Part shown: positions 34,487 through 41,382 of the stretch, one piece after another
Layout: every line of letters starts with the position of its first letter
Numbering within the stretch: the stretch's first letter is position 1
From: an uncultured Oscillospiraceae bacterium
Lineage (GTDB): Bacteria; Bacillota; Clostridia; Oscillospirales; Oscillospiraceae
Length of the DNA stretch: 41,382 bases
Assembly (NCBI GenBank): GCA_947589545.1
Contig: CANQBA010000034.1
Location: forward strand, 1-41,382
Reading direction: 5' to 3'
Program-made: the position numbers and the translations under genes
Notes under the pieces: generated by a model
Told to the model about the DNA's origin: nothing
Databases searched by the model: none
What the model saw: the letters and a program-made list of their open reading frames with translations, nothing else

Positions 34487-34515
34487 TTGACTAATTTACC
34501 TAGCAATCGTATAAT
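34487..34515 (+). promoter_or_regulatory. Promoter of the SLOG gene
   Basis: TTGACT (34487-34492), a 17-nt spacer, TATAAT (34510-34515), 48 nt before the start codon. Confidence 0.75.
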
Positions 34516-34562
34516 TATAGAGATATATGTAGCCATCATGTCGCAAAGGAAGAAATAAAAAT

Positions 34563-35012
34563 ATGACGGTTACCTTTTGCGGGCACAGGACTACGCAGGA
34601 TACGCCCGAATTGCGGACGTGGCTTGCCGGCTGTGTTGAAAAGCTGATCTGGGAGGGCGCGAATACCTTCTACCTGGGCGGATACGGGAACTTTGACCGC
34701 ATAGCGGCCTCGGTGGTGTGGAAGCTCAAAGAGAAATATCCGCAAATTGAATCCGTCCTCGTCCTGGCCTATCTGGGGCGGGATGTCAACGCGGAGCATT
34801 ACGACAGAACGATGTACCCGGAGATCGAGGGCGGGCCGATGCGCTTTTCCATTGTAAAGCGGAACAGGTGGATGGTGGACAACAGCGATGTGCTGGTGGC
34901 GTATATCATCCTCGACAGCGGCGGCGCGGCGGATACCCGCAGATACGCCGTGCGCAGGAAAAAGCGCGTCATAAACTACAGGGAGGGGGACGTAAATGGA
35001 AACAGGGTATGA
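34563..35012 (+). CDS. SLOG-family (DUF1273-like) protein
   Basis: Small Rossmann-like protein of 149 aa that begins MTVTFCGHR, the start typical of YspA/DUF1273-type SLOG proteins. GGYGNFDRIAASVVWKLKEKYP gives the Gly-rich nucleotide-binding loop, and VDNSDVLVAYIILDSGGAADT matches the strand-loop found in the family's ligand site. SLOG domains bind nucleotides or nucleotide-derived ligands, and several are sensors or effectors in phage defence; the ligand here is unknown. The start has AAGGAAG upstream. The 3' end overlaps the next small gene by 17 nt. Confidence 0.8.
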   Translation: MTVTFCGHRTTQDTPELRTWLAGCVEKLIWEGANTFYLGGYGNFDRIAASVVWKLKEKYPQIESVLVLAYLGRDVNAEHYDRTMYPEIEGGPMRFSIVKRNRWMVDNSDVLVAYIILDSGGAADTRRYAVRRKKRVINYREGDVNGNRV

Positions 35013-35244
35013 GGAAGTCCGCGAGGAATTAAAGGGGTGGGACATCGAGGATCTGCTGTTTGGACTTCGTTGTGAGCTTAGCCTGTCGGGAAAGAAAAAC
35101 TACGACGCGGGCCTTGTTTCAGCTTACCTTGACGCGCTGGAGGAGAAGCTCCCCCAGACGCCCGTGACCGACGTATACGAGTCCTATGAGAACTTCAGGA
35201 AGAAAATGTTTGAAATATACGGCATAGAGCTTCCGCCGGCGTAA
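34996..35244 (+). CDS. Small acidic protein of unknown function
   Basis: 82-residue protein (METGYEEVREELKGWDIEDLL...) that I do not recognise. It is acidic and mostly helical by eye, with no signal peptide, membrane segment or cysteine motif beyond a single Cys. The ATG lies inside the SLOG gene with GGGAGG 8 nt upstream, a good ribosome site, and the 17-nt overlap means the two are translated together. It could be a SLOG partner. Coding status rests on the ribosome site, overlap and composition. Confidence 0.65.
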   Translation: METGYEEVREELKGWDIEDLLFGLRCELSLSGKKNYDAGLVSAYLDALEEKLPQTPVTDVYESYENFRKKMFEIYGIELPPA

Positions 35245-35294
35245 AGGAAACCGGGTCAATGATCTGCCGGCATGAGGCCGCGGCGTTTTCTGGT

Positions 35295-35325
35295 TTTGTC
35301 AAAAGTGTGAAAACACCTTGACAAA
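35295..35325. promoter_or_regulatory. Inverted repeat across the -35 box of the AAA gene promoter
   Basis: TTTGTCAA (35295-35302) and TTGACAAA (35318-35325) are perfect inverted arms, with GTGT...ACAC between them. The right arm is the -35 hexamer, so a bound regulator would exclude RNA polymerase. Confidence 0.5.
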
Positions 35326-35346
35326 TGCCGCGCGCCGGGATATAAT
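35318..35346 (+). promoter_or_regulatory. Consensus promoter of the leader RNA and AAA protease gene
   Basis: TTGACA (35318-35323) and TATAAT (35341-35346) are both perfect, with a 17-nt spacer. Transcription should start near 35353, giving a leader of about 150 nt. Confidence 0.88.
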
Positions 35347-35352
35347 GATTTT

Positions 35353-35483
35353 GTAAAAATTTATATTGCTTCAACCCCAGGCGCGTGGCGCGGTGTTGAA
35401 GACGTGTACGGCTGACATGAGCGTCCCGCGTTTTCCTGGTGTGTTGAAATCTGATCGCGGCAAGCTGATTGCCGCGTTTTTTT
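35353..35483 (+). promoter_or_regulatory. Structured leader with terminator: attenuator or small RNA
   Basis: CTTCAAC (35369-35375) can pair with GTTGAAG (35395-35401), enclosing CGCG/CGCG, or its TTCAAC with a second GTTGAA (35443-35448). CCGCG (35426-35430) can pair with CGCGG (35456-35460), which is the 5' arm of the terminator and so could act as an antiterminator. The strong terminator at 35456-35483 ends 18 nt before the AAA start codon, with no promoter in between. It does not match a riboswitch class I know. It may alternatively be an independent RNA of about 130 nt. Confidence 0.6.
35456..35483 (+). terminator. Intrinsic terminator just upstream of the AAA protease gene
   Basis: CGCGGCAA (35456-35463), loop GCTGA, TTGCCGCG (35469-35476), then seven T (35477-35483). 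Confidence 0.92.
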
Positions 35484-35501
35484 GTATGAAAGGAGAAAAA
35501 T

Positions 35502-38500
35502 ATGACAAAGAAATATGCACTTTCTTATGTGGGTGAATTCAAATGCGAGGATGAGGGGAGAAAAGGGTATTCAGAAGATCTCCGGGAGCCATGTATAATA
35601 GAGATAGACGAGGAGGCTGAGAAGATCTGGCAGCAAGAGCTTATTTGTCGCTATGCGGTGAGACTCCATGCGGAATTTAACGACTCGCTAAGTCGTGAAT
35701 CGACAAAACACAACGGAAGCTACACAAGACACGACAATAATGAGCCCATAGTTTGTTCTGCAGACGGTTACTATATAAAGGACTTGAGTTCCGATACCAT
35801 TTTGAAATATTCTTCCGAGCCGGAAAATATTAACTCTACTTACAGATTGTTTTTGGGCGACATAAGGCGGGCTCTCGCGCATGTGATGCTCATATGTCCC
35901 GATCACGTTAGAAGCCTCACATACCACGGAACGCATTACGAGGACATCCATGATATAACGCTTGAAAATCTGCATGTTACTTTTAGGGCAACAAGGACTA
36001 TTGGGAAAACGGTCCAGAAGGTCAAAATGGCGTTTCCCTTTCCCATTTATAAGCTTTCCTGCTATTATTACACGACAGGAGAGAACGGTGCGGACAAGAA
36101 GTTTGTTACCTTCAACGAAAGCGATTTTGATGAGTACGTGCCTGACGGATCCTGCTTGCGAAACAGTGAAATGATAGACCTTTCCGAGAGGATCCCGCTG
36201 TCCTTATGTTATGTGCGCGCGGATCGGGGCAAAATCATGGTCTGTGAGAAGCAAAAAAACGATAAGGAGGAATATTACAGCAGCACTTTAGAAGATTATG
36301 CAAAGCGGGTCCAGGCAGCGAAGGAGGTAATCAACAGAAAAAATGAGGAGAGTAAAAACGATCCTTCCGCCAAAACATATTACGTCAAACCCTTCTACTC
36401 AGATTCCGCCGAGTCACGTCCAGTGGATATTCGTTGGGTCAGAACCGACATTGATGTTCCCCACGTTATCGACGAGCTCTATGAATTGGAGGTCGAGGGA
36501 AAACAGGATCTGACGATCATCCCCTCGCCGGACGTTTTTGCGCTGAAACTTGGCTTGAGCGAAATGGATTATGCCGAATATGATCGTGACTGGATATCCA
36601 AACCACATTTGAGTCCAGAAAGAACAATAGATATGTTCTTTGGCAGCGCGTTGGTCGGCGGCAAGATGAAAAAAGGACTGTTCTACTATATTGAAGATAA
36701 GCTCACAGAAAAATACGCCTTTTGGGAGGATCCCGGCTCCGAAAAAGGGTCATACGGCATGACGGATATGATGGAGTCGCTTGTTCAAGGAGAAAGGAGC
36801 GATAAGGAACTTGAGAGGCCGACAGCGGACGCGAGGATCAGAGAGAAACTCAACGGCCTCCTGGAAACGCGCTCCCCCGATAACGCGCGACGTTTCTCCG
36901 AATTATTTGAAGAGAAAGTGATTGATCTTAAACCGTTTGATGACACCGATGCAGAGACAATCAGGGAAAAGCTGTACGGGAAAGACGAAAACATGGTTCC
37001 AAACGAGGAGGTGGTAGAAAAAGTACATGAGCAATACGTGATATGGAAGAATAAGGAGCCGAAAAACGGCAGCGCCCCCTCTATCCCCAACTTCGCCATT
37101 CTCGGCGCTCCCGGCACCGGGAAGACCACGATAGCCCGCGGTCTGGCCAAAGTCTTTGGTTACGACAATGAGCATCTCATCGTCAAATCCTCGGCTGATC
37201 TGAAGGGCAAGTTTGTCGGCCATACGCGCGACCAGGTATTCAAGATGCTGGAGGAGGCTGACGAACAGAAAAAGATCGTCTTTATTGACGAGGCGTACAG
37301 GCTCCTTGACGATAAGTTTGGGCAGGAGGCCCTGGCCATACTGCTCCCGGTGATGAGTGGAGACAGAAAGGCCATCGAAAGGCCGGTGACAAACTCATTT
37401 AATGATGCGGAAGACGATACGGGAGAGAAGGGAAAAAATTCCCCCTATACCTTCAAGAACGGCGCGCCGCCCATCTGGTTTGCCGGATACGAGAAGGAAC
37501 TGAGGACGATGCTCTCCGAGAACCCGGGCCTTTACAGGAGAATGACGATCCTGAAAATGCCGGAGCCCACCGCCAGCCAGCTCTATGAGAGCCTCCTGCG
37601 CAAAGCGGACGACACTCTGCGGGATGTATTCGAGCGGCCCGAGAACAAGACGCTCATCAAGAGCTACTTTGGCTGGGGCGCCAGCTGGGAGCACGCCGAG
37701 TACTTCGGCAACTACGGCGGCGTTGAGAGATTTTTGGATTCCTGCAAGGTATACATAAAAAGCCCAAACGAAACTGTTCAGAACAGGAAAGCAATAGAGA
37801 AGGTCATCAGTGACAAGAAGAACGAGATCAAACGGCAGTACCGCAGCGTCCTGTCGGCTCAGAAGGACGCAAACGGCAAAACCAGCATTTTCAGATTTGA
37901 GGTGGAGAGCGACATCGATACCACCTTCGATAACGTCAAGGGCAACGAGCGCGTCATAAACAGTCTTAACGAGATCGTCGATATGCTCCTCAACCGGGAG
38001 AAGTACAACGAGGCGGGCATCTTCGTACCCAAGGGGATGCTCATGTACGGCCCTCCGGGGACGGGCAAGACTCTGTTGGCCCGGGCGATGGCCGGGGAGC
38101 TCCAGAGGAAATACCGGAAAGATCAAAAGGATCTCCGGGTGGCGTTTATCCCCACCGCCTCCACGGAGCTCATCGACCCCTCCGGCGAACCGAACCGGAT
38201 CAAGTCCCTCTTCGCCCAGGCGGAGGATTACGACGCGGCCATCATCTTCATCGACGAGATCGACGGCATCGGGTGCAACCGGAACAGCCTCAACGCCCAG
38301 CGCACCTCTCTGTTTCAGCTGATGAAGGAGATGGACGGCTTTGAGGAGCGGAAGAACATCTTCGTCATCGCCGCCACCAACGCCCCCGACATTCTTGATC
38401 CGGCTCTCATGAGGGAGGGGCGCTTCGACAGGCATGTGACCGTCCTGCCGCCGGACAGGCAGGGCAGGATCGACATTCTGAAGCTGTATCTTAGCAAGCT

Positions 38501-39344
38501 CAGCGCCTGCAAGCTCTGCGACCGGGAGGATCTGGTGGAGGACATCGCCAAAGAGCTGGCCAAAAAGACCATGGGCTTCACGCCGGCGAAGCTCAAGAGT
38601 CTGGTCAACGAGGCCGCCCTCCTCTTTGAGCGCTGGGAGCCGGGCAAAACCGCCCCCTACGACCGCCAGGGCGACACGGAGGAGGATCGTTTCCGGAAGG
38701 ATCTTATGGAAATGATCAAGCGGGGCCTCATGGGAGAGGTCAGAACCGGCGGCAAAAAGGAGGACAATTTCACCGTTGACAGGAACGAGGGCTGGTCCGC
38801 CACCGCCATCCACGAGGTGGGGCACGCCCTGACCGGCAGGCTCCTGGGCCGGGAGATCAGCGAGATCACCGTCATCCCCCGGGGCATGGTCAACGGCTAT
38901 GTGGCGCACGTCCCCGACACTGTCAGGATCACAAAGCGGCAGCTGCGCCATGAGATCATGATCTCCCTGGGCGGCCTTGCCGCGGAGCAGCTCTTTTACG
39001 GCGACGACTTCTCCGCCGGCGCCTTCGAGGACATCAGGATGGCCACAAAGCGAGCCTATGATATGGTGACCAAATACGGCATGTCCGACGATATCGGCCC
39101 CATGGCGCTCATGTCCGAGGGCAGCGGGTACCTGGGAGAGCGCGGCGGCTTCGACTGCTCCGATGCCTTCAGGGAACGCGTTGACGACGCGGTGAGGAAG
39201 CTCCTGAACGAGTGCCTCTCCACCGTTCACGGCATGCTGTCCGCCCACAAGGACGCCATCGCCAGGATCGCCGAGATCCTGTTCGAGGAAGAGACCATGG
39301 ACACCGCCGCGTTTAACAAGACCTGTGAGAAAAACAACATCTGA
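35502..39344 (+). CDS. Dual AAA+ ATPase (CbxX-type + FtsH-type) with M41 zinc protease domain
   Basis: Soluble protein of 1280 aa, predicted to unfold and degrade proteins with ATP. Residues 1-500 resemble no family I know and show no membrane segment. The first AAA+ module has Walker A GAPGTGKTT at 535-543, Walker B VFIDEAYRL near 593-601, FGQEALAILL and WFAGYEKEL...NPGLYRR, as in CbxX/CfxQ/SpoVK. The second has GPPGTGKT at 850-857, IIFIDEID near 914-921 and MREGRFDRH with the arginine finger near 974, as in FtsH. The M41 domain keeps the zinc ligands H1104, H1108 (HEVGH) and D1177 (AFEDIRMAT). The two N-terminal membrane helices of true FtsH are missing. AGGAG lies 6 nt before the ATG. The first 1.5 kb is visibly AT-richer than the rest. 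The gene sits behind the attenuator-like leader. Confidence 0.9.
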   Translation: MTKKYALSYVGEFKCEDEGRKGYSEDLREPCIIEIDEEAEKIWQQELICRYAVRLHAEFNDSLSRESTKHNGSYTRHDNNEPIVCSADGYYIKDLSSDTILKYSSEPENINSTYRLFLGDIRRALAHVMLICPDHVRSLTYHGTHYEDIHDITLENLHVTFRATRTIGKTVQKVKMAFPFPIYKLSCYYYTTGENGADKKFVTFNESDFDEYVPDGSCLRNSEMIDLSERIPLSLCYVRADRGKIMVCEKQKNDKEEYYSSTLEDYAKRVQAAKEVINRKNEESKNDPSAKTYYVKPFYSDSAESRPVDIRWVRTDIDVPHVIDELYELEVEGKQDLTIIPSPDVFALKLGLSEMDYAEYDRDWISKPHLSPERTIDMFFGSALVGGKMKKGLFYYIEDKLTEKYAFWEDPGSEKGSYGMTDMMESLVQGERSDKELERPTADARIREKLNGLLETRSPDNARRFSELFEEKVIDLKPFDDTDAETIREKLYGKDENMVPNEEVVEKVHEQYVIWKNKEPKNGSAPSIPNFAILGAPGTGKTTIARGLAKVFGYDNEHLIVKSSADLKGKFVGHTRDQVFKMLEEADEQKKIVFIDEAYRLLDDKFGQEALAILLPVMSGDRKAIERPVTNSFNDAEDDTGEKGKNSPYTFKNGAPPIWFAGYEKELRTMLSENPGLYRRMTILKMPEPTASQLYESLLRKADDTLRDVFERPENKTLIKSYFGWGASWEHAEYFGNYGGVERFLDSCKVYIKSPNETVQNRKAIEKVISDKKNEIKRQYRSVLSAQKDANGKTSIFRFEVESDIDTTFDNVKGNERVINSLNEIVDMLLNREKYNEAGIFVPKGMLMYGPPGTGKTLLARAMAGELQRKYRKDQKDLRVAFIPTASTELIDPSGEPNRIKSLFAQAEDYDAAIIFIDEIDGIGCNRNSLNAQRTSLFQLMKEMDGFEERKNIFVIAATNAPDILDPALMREGRFDRHVTVLPPDRQGRIDILKLYLSKLSACKLCDREDLVEDIAKELAKKTMGFTPAKLKSLVNEAALLFERWEPGKTAPYDRQGDTEEDRFRKDLMEMIKRGLMGEVRTGGKKEDNFTVDRNEGWSATAIHEVGHALTGRLLGREISEITVIPRGMVNGYVAHVPDTVRITKRQLRHEIMISLGGLAAEQLFYGDDFSAGAFEDIRMATKRAYDMVTKYGMSDDIGPMALMSEGSGYLGERGGFDCSDAFRERVDDAVRKLLNECLSTVHGMLSAHKDAIARIAEILFEEETMDTAAFNKTCEKNNI

Positions 39345-39389
39345 GCGGTATATGTGTCCCGTTTCTATAGCATTAAGGAGGGGGTTTTG

Positions 39390-40361
39390 ATGTTCACGCC
39401 ATCTTTTCCCTATTCAGCGGAGGAGGCCGTCCGCCTGCTGGCGGCGGAGCTCTCCCCGGCGGACAAGGATTTGATCCTGATGACGCTGAACCGGAAAAAC
39501 ACGGAGAAGGCCCTGGTTGACGGCTGCTCTTGGCTGCAGATCCGGGAGGGCGGCGCAAGTCTGGATCCCCTGGATTGCCTGACAGTCGAGGACGAGGAGG
39601 AGCCGCCTCCGGAGGACGAGGAGGATGATGAGCCGGATAAGGCGCCGTTTGTGGACAGGCGGCTCAGGGGCAGAAACTCCCGGCCGTACACCAACATCTA
39701 CCTGCCCAAAAAGCTTCAATCCGCCCGGTTCCAATATCCGATGATCATAGAGGTGAACAGGAGCTTCGACGGCGTGACGGTTTCCGCCGGGGACGGCGGG
39801 GACGCGGATATCATTTACATCAACTCCGGGAGCACGCCCGTCAAGGTGGATGGAGAAAAGCTGATGCCCTACGCCCATATCCGCGTCAGATCCCCAAAAC
39901 ATCTGGAGGATCAGGCCTCCATTTCCGGCCCCGAGCAAAAGCGTTTGGCGCGCAGCGAGGGCGAGAAGATCGACTTCATGCTTCTCTCCTATCCCGTGGA
40001 GCACATGGCGGCGTGCAGTGCCGCCCTTGCCAGATTTCTCGACCACGCCGGCATGGAGAACGCCCAGGAGGTGGCCAAGGAGGATGTCTATCATGACGGC
40101 GGGTACGGGGAGATCCAGCGCCTCATAGAGGCGATCGACAAAAAGATCCGGCTCAGCAAATTCTCCCTGCGTCTGTCGGAGTACGACCTTGTCCGATTCC
40201 GTATAAGCCTCGCCGCCGGCCTCTATGGCATCCGCGTGGCCTACTACTTCGAGCTGCCGGGGTGGAACAACGAGGAGAGCAGGAGGGTCCTGCTGGAATA
40301 CCTGAAGGATGAGAAAAAAGGCGGCGTCCTCCTGACACTCCTGGAGCGGTATAACCTGTGA
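39390..40361 (+). CDS. Protein of unknown function downstream of the AAA protease
   Basis: 323-residue protein that I do not recognise. It has a short helical N-terminal part, a strongly acidic, proline-containing linker at about residues 67-83 (EDEEEPPPEDEEDDEPDK), a middle region with strands (YPMIIEVNRSFDGVTVSAG) and a charged helical C-terminal part (YGEIQRLIEAIDKKIRLS). There is no signal peptide or membrane segment. The start ATG at 39390 has AAGGAGG 8 nt upstream; a GTG at 39354 lies before that site and is rejected. It follows the protease by 45 nt without a terminator, so it is probably an operon partner such as an adaptor, regulator or substrate. The role is inference. Confidence 0.8.
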   Translation: MFTPSFPYSAEEAVRLLAAELSPADKDLILMTLNRKNTEKALVDGCSWLQIREGGASLDPLDCLTVEDEEEPPPEDEEDDEPDKAPFVDRRLRGRNSRPYTNIYLPKKLQSARFQYPMIIEVNRSFDGVTVSAGDGGDADIIYINSGSTPVKVDGEKLMPYAHIRVRSPKHLEDQASISGPEQKRLARSEGEKIDFMLLSYPVEHMAACSAALARFLDHAGMENAQEVAKEDVYHDGGYGEIQRLIEAIDKKIRLSKFSLRLSEYDLVRFRISLAAGLYGIRVAYYFELPGWNNEESRRVLLEYLKDEKKGGVLLTLLERYNL

Positions 40362-40444
40362 CCCTCTCGCGCTATTCTGATTTTTCCCGGAAATATACAT
40401 CGGCGCCGCTCCCGGCTTTGGGGGTGGCGCTCGTTTACGCTCTG

Positions 40445-40473
40445 GCGGCCCTGACCGGGGCCGCTTTTCTTTT
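40445..40473 (+). terminator. Terminator after the AAA protease operon
   Basis: GCGGCCC (40445-40451) pairs with GGGCCGC (40458-40464), followed by TTTTCTTTT. The rest of the gap 40362-40639 holds a weaker GCGCC/GGCGC hairpin near 40405-40430 and an AT-rich stretch (40580-40625) that could carry a promoter for the recombinase; nothing else was seen. Confidence 0.8.
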
Positions 40474-40660
40474 AAAGTGATTCTCTTCCCGGAACGATAA
40501 AAATTGGCTGTTCCCAAGGCGTTTCCCGCTTACATCTTTTCCGCGTCCGCCGGAAGGCTAATGAGGGAAAGATCAATTTGGTATTTGCCTCTTAATATTT
40601 ATTCGCGATAAAATTATAAGCAGGTAAAACGCCTAAAAGTTGCAAAAGGAGGGCTGCCGT

Positions 40661-41257
40661 ATCGAAAACTACGGTTATATTCGGGTCAGCACCCGCGAAC
40701 AGAATGAGGACAGGCAGGTCATCGCGCTGGCGGGGCACGAGATCCCGGAGGAGAATATCTACATGGACAAGCAGTCCGGCAAGGATTTTGATCGTCCGCA
40801 GTACAAAAAGATGGTGCGAAAGCTCCGAAAGGACGATCTTGTCTATATCAAGAGCATCGACCGGCTGGGCCGCAACTACGGGGAGATCCTGGAGCAGTGG
40901 CGGATCCTAACCAAGGAAAAGGGCGTGGATATCGTGGTGCTGGACATGCCCCTTCTGGACACGCGGCGCGGCAAGGATCTGATGGGGACGTTCCTCTCGG
41001 ACATCGTTCTGCAGGTGCTCTCCTTTGTGGCGGAGAACGAGCGCACCAATATCCGCCAGCGGCAGGCGGAGGGCATCGCGGCGGCGAAGGCGCGGGGCGT
41101 GCAATTCGGGCGGCCCCAGAGGAGCGTGCCGGACAACTTTCAGCTCATCTGTCAGGACTGGCAGGACAGGAAAATCTCGCTCCGCCAGGCCGCCATGGCC
41201 TGCGGGATGCCGGAAGGCACCTTTTATTCCCGCGCCAAAACGGTTGAAAAGGAGTGA
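40661..41257 (+). CDS. Small serine recombinase (resolvase/invertase)
   Basis: Site-specific recombinase of about 198 aa. The catalytic N-terminal domain has YGYIRVSTREQN with the nucleophile Ser, DRLGRNYGEI and the long E helix (FLSDIVLQVLSFVAENERTNIRQRQAEGI). The C-terminal helix-turn-helix is ISLRQAAMACGMPEGTFYSRAK. AAGGAGGG at 40646-40653 points to initiation at 40661, where the codon is ATC; counting that as residue 1 puts Ser at position 10, exactly as in gamma-delta resolvase. The open frame also extends to a TTG at 40640, but that precedes the ribosome site. The ATG may have mutated to ATC, or AUC may be used as a rare start. It suggests island mobility or DNA inversion. Confidence 0.85.
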   Translation: MENYGYIRVSTREQNEDRQVIALAGHEIPEENIYMDKQSGKDFDRPQYKKMVRKLRKDDLVYIKSIDRLGRNYGEILEQWRILTKEKGVDIVVLDMPLLDTRRGKDLMGTFLSDIVLQVLSFVAENERTNIRQRQAEGIAAAKARGVQFGRPQRSVPDNFQLICQDWQDRKISLRQAAMACGMPEGTFYSRAKTVEKE

Positions 41258-41307
41258 CTTACCGTGCCCGCCGCAACGGCCGCGTATCCGTCCTGCGGCG
41301 CGGAAAA

Positions 41308-41338
41308 GGGAGCTCCCCCGGCGGGGGAGCTCCCTTAT
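41308..41338 (+). terminator. Terminator after the serine recombinase
   Basis: GGGAGCTCCCCC (41308-41319) pairs with GGGGGAGCTCCC (41323-41334), 12 bp with loop GGC, followed by TTATTT. Confidence 0.82.
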
Positions 41339-41382
41339 TTGCGTTGTATGCTCGGGTTTTTTCGCTTTCTCAGCCCTCAAAG

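Noticed and set aside
35408-35425. Hammerhead-like core (CTGACATGAG) in the AAA leader
   Set aside because: The conserved CUGAUGA core is interrupted and the matching GAAA strand with flanking helices could not be placed.
1-41382. CRISPR array, rRNA, SRP RNA, tmRNA or insertion sequence with transposase
   Set aside because: No regularly spaced direct repeats, rRNA-like segments or transposase motifs were seen; the only mobile-type protein is the serine recombinase near the right end.

Overview
The window looks like chromosomal DNA from a high-GC member of the Clostridia, most likely an Oscillospirales/Oscillospiraceae gut-type bacterium. The evidence is indirect: the ylxM-ffh-rpsP-khpA-rimM-trmD order, a T-box in front of valS, the paired glgC/glgD subunits, Rex, strong GGAGG ribosome binding sites and sigma-A promoters with 17-nt spacers. 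The placement is inference; no search was run. Most long open frames on the strand opposite a real gene are GC-driven shadows and are left out.

Layout. 1-757 (-): the 5' end of valS with its T-box leader and promoter. 884-8233 (-): a giant cyclic beta-1,2-glucan synthase-type protein. 8302-13277 (+): translation and export housekeeping genes, ylxM-ffh, rpsP-khpA and rimM-trmD, followed by an M29 aminopeptidase. 13278-13636: a nested palindromic repeat and a bidirectional terminator. 13637-26994 (-): a complete glycogen island, transcribed glgB, glgP, glgC, glgD, glgA, a GH13-GH77 fusion (debranching/alpha-glucosidase plus MalQ), then pgi. Together these cover ADP-glucose synthesis, chain elongation, branching, phosphorolysis, debranching and entry of glucose phosphate into glycolysis. 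27084-27355: a MITE-like element whose terminal inverted repeats look like a tRNA T-arm. 27604-29445 (+): a lipoprotein fusing a Cthe_2159-like carbohydrate-binding region to a VanX-like D-Ala-D-Ala dipeptidase. 29534-31227 (-): rex and an SLH-domain exported protein. 31323-33940 (+): nifS-nadA-nifU, which couples Fe-S assembly to the Fe-S enzyme of NAD synthesis.

34135-41257 is an accessory island and the best candidate for an undescribed system. A small XRE regulator is divergent from a SLOG-fold protein and a small overlapping gene. Then comes a strong promoter, a structured leader of about 130 nt that ends in an intrinsic terminator 18 nt before the next start codon, and a 1280-residue soluble protein. 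That protein joins a CbxX/CfxQ-type AAA+ module to an FtsH-type AAA+ module and an M41 zinc protease. A 323-residue protein of unknown function with an acidic linker follows, then a small serine recombinase whose expected start codon is AUC. The arrangement suggests a regulated, possibly mobile, ATP-dependent proteolysis system in defence or protein quality control; that role is inference.
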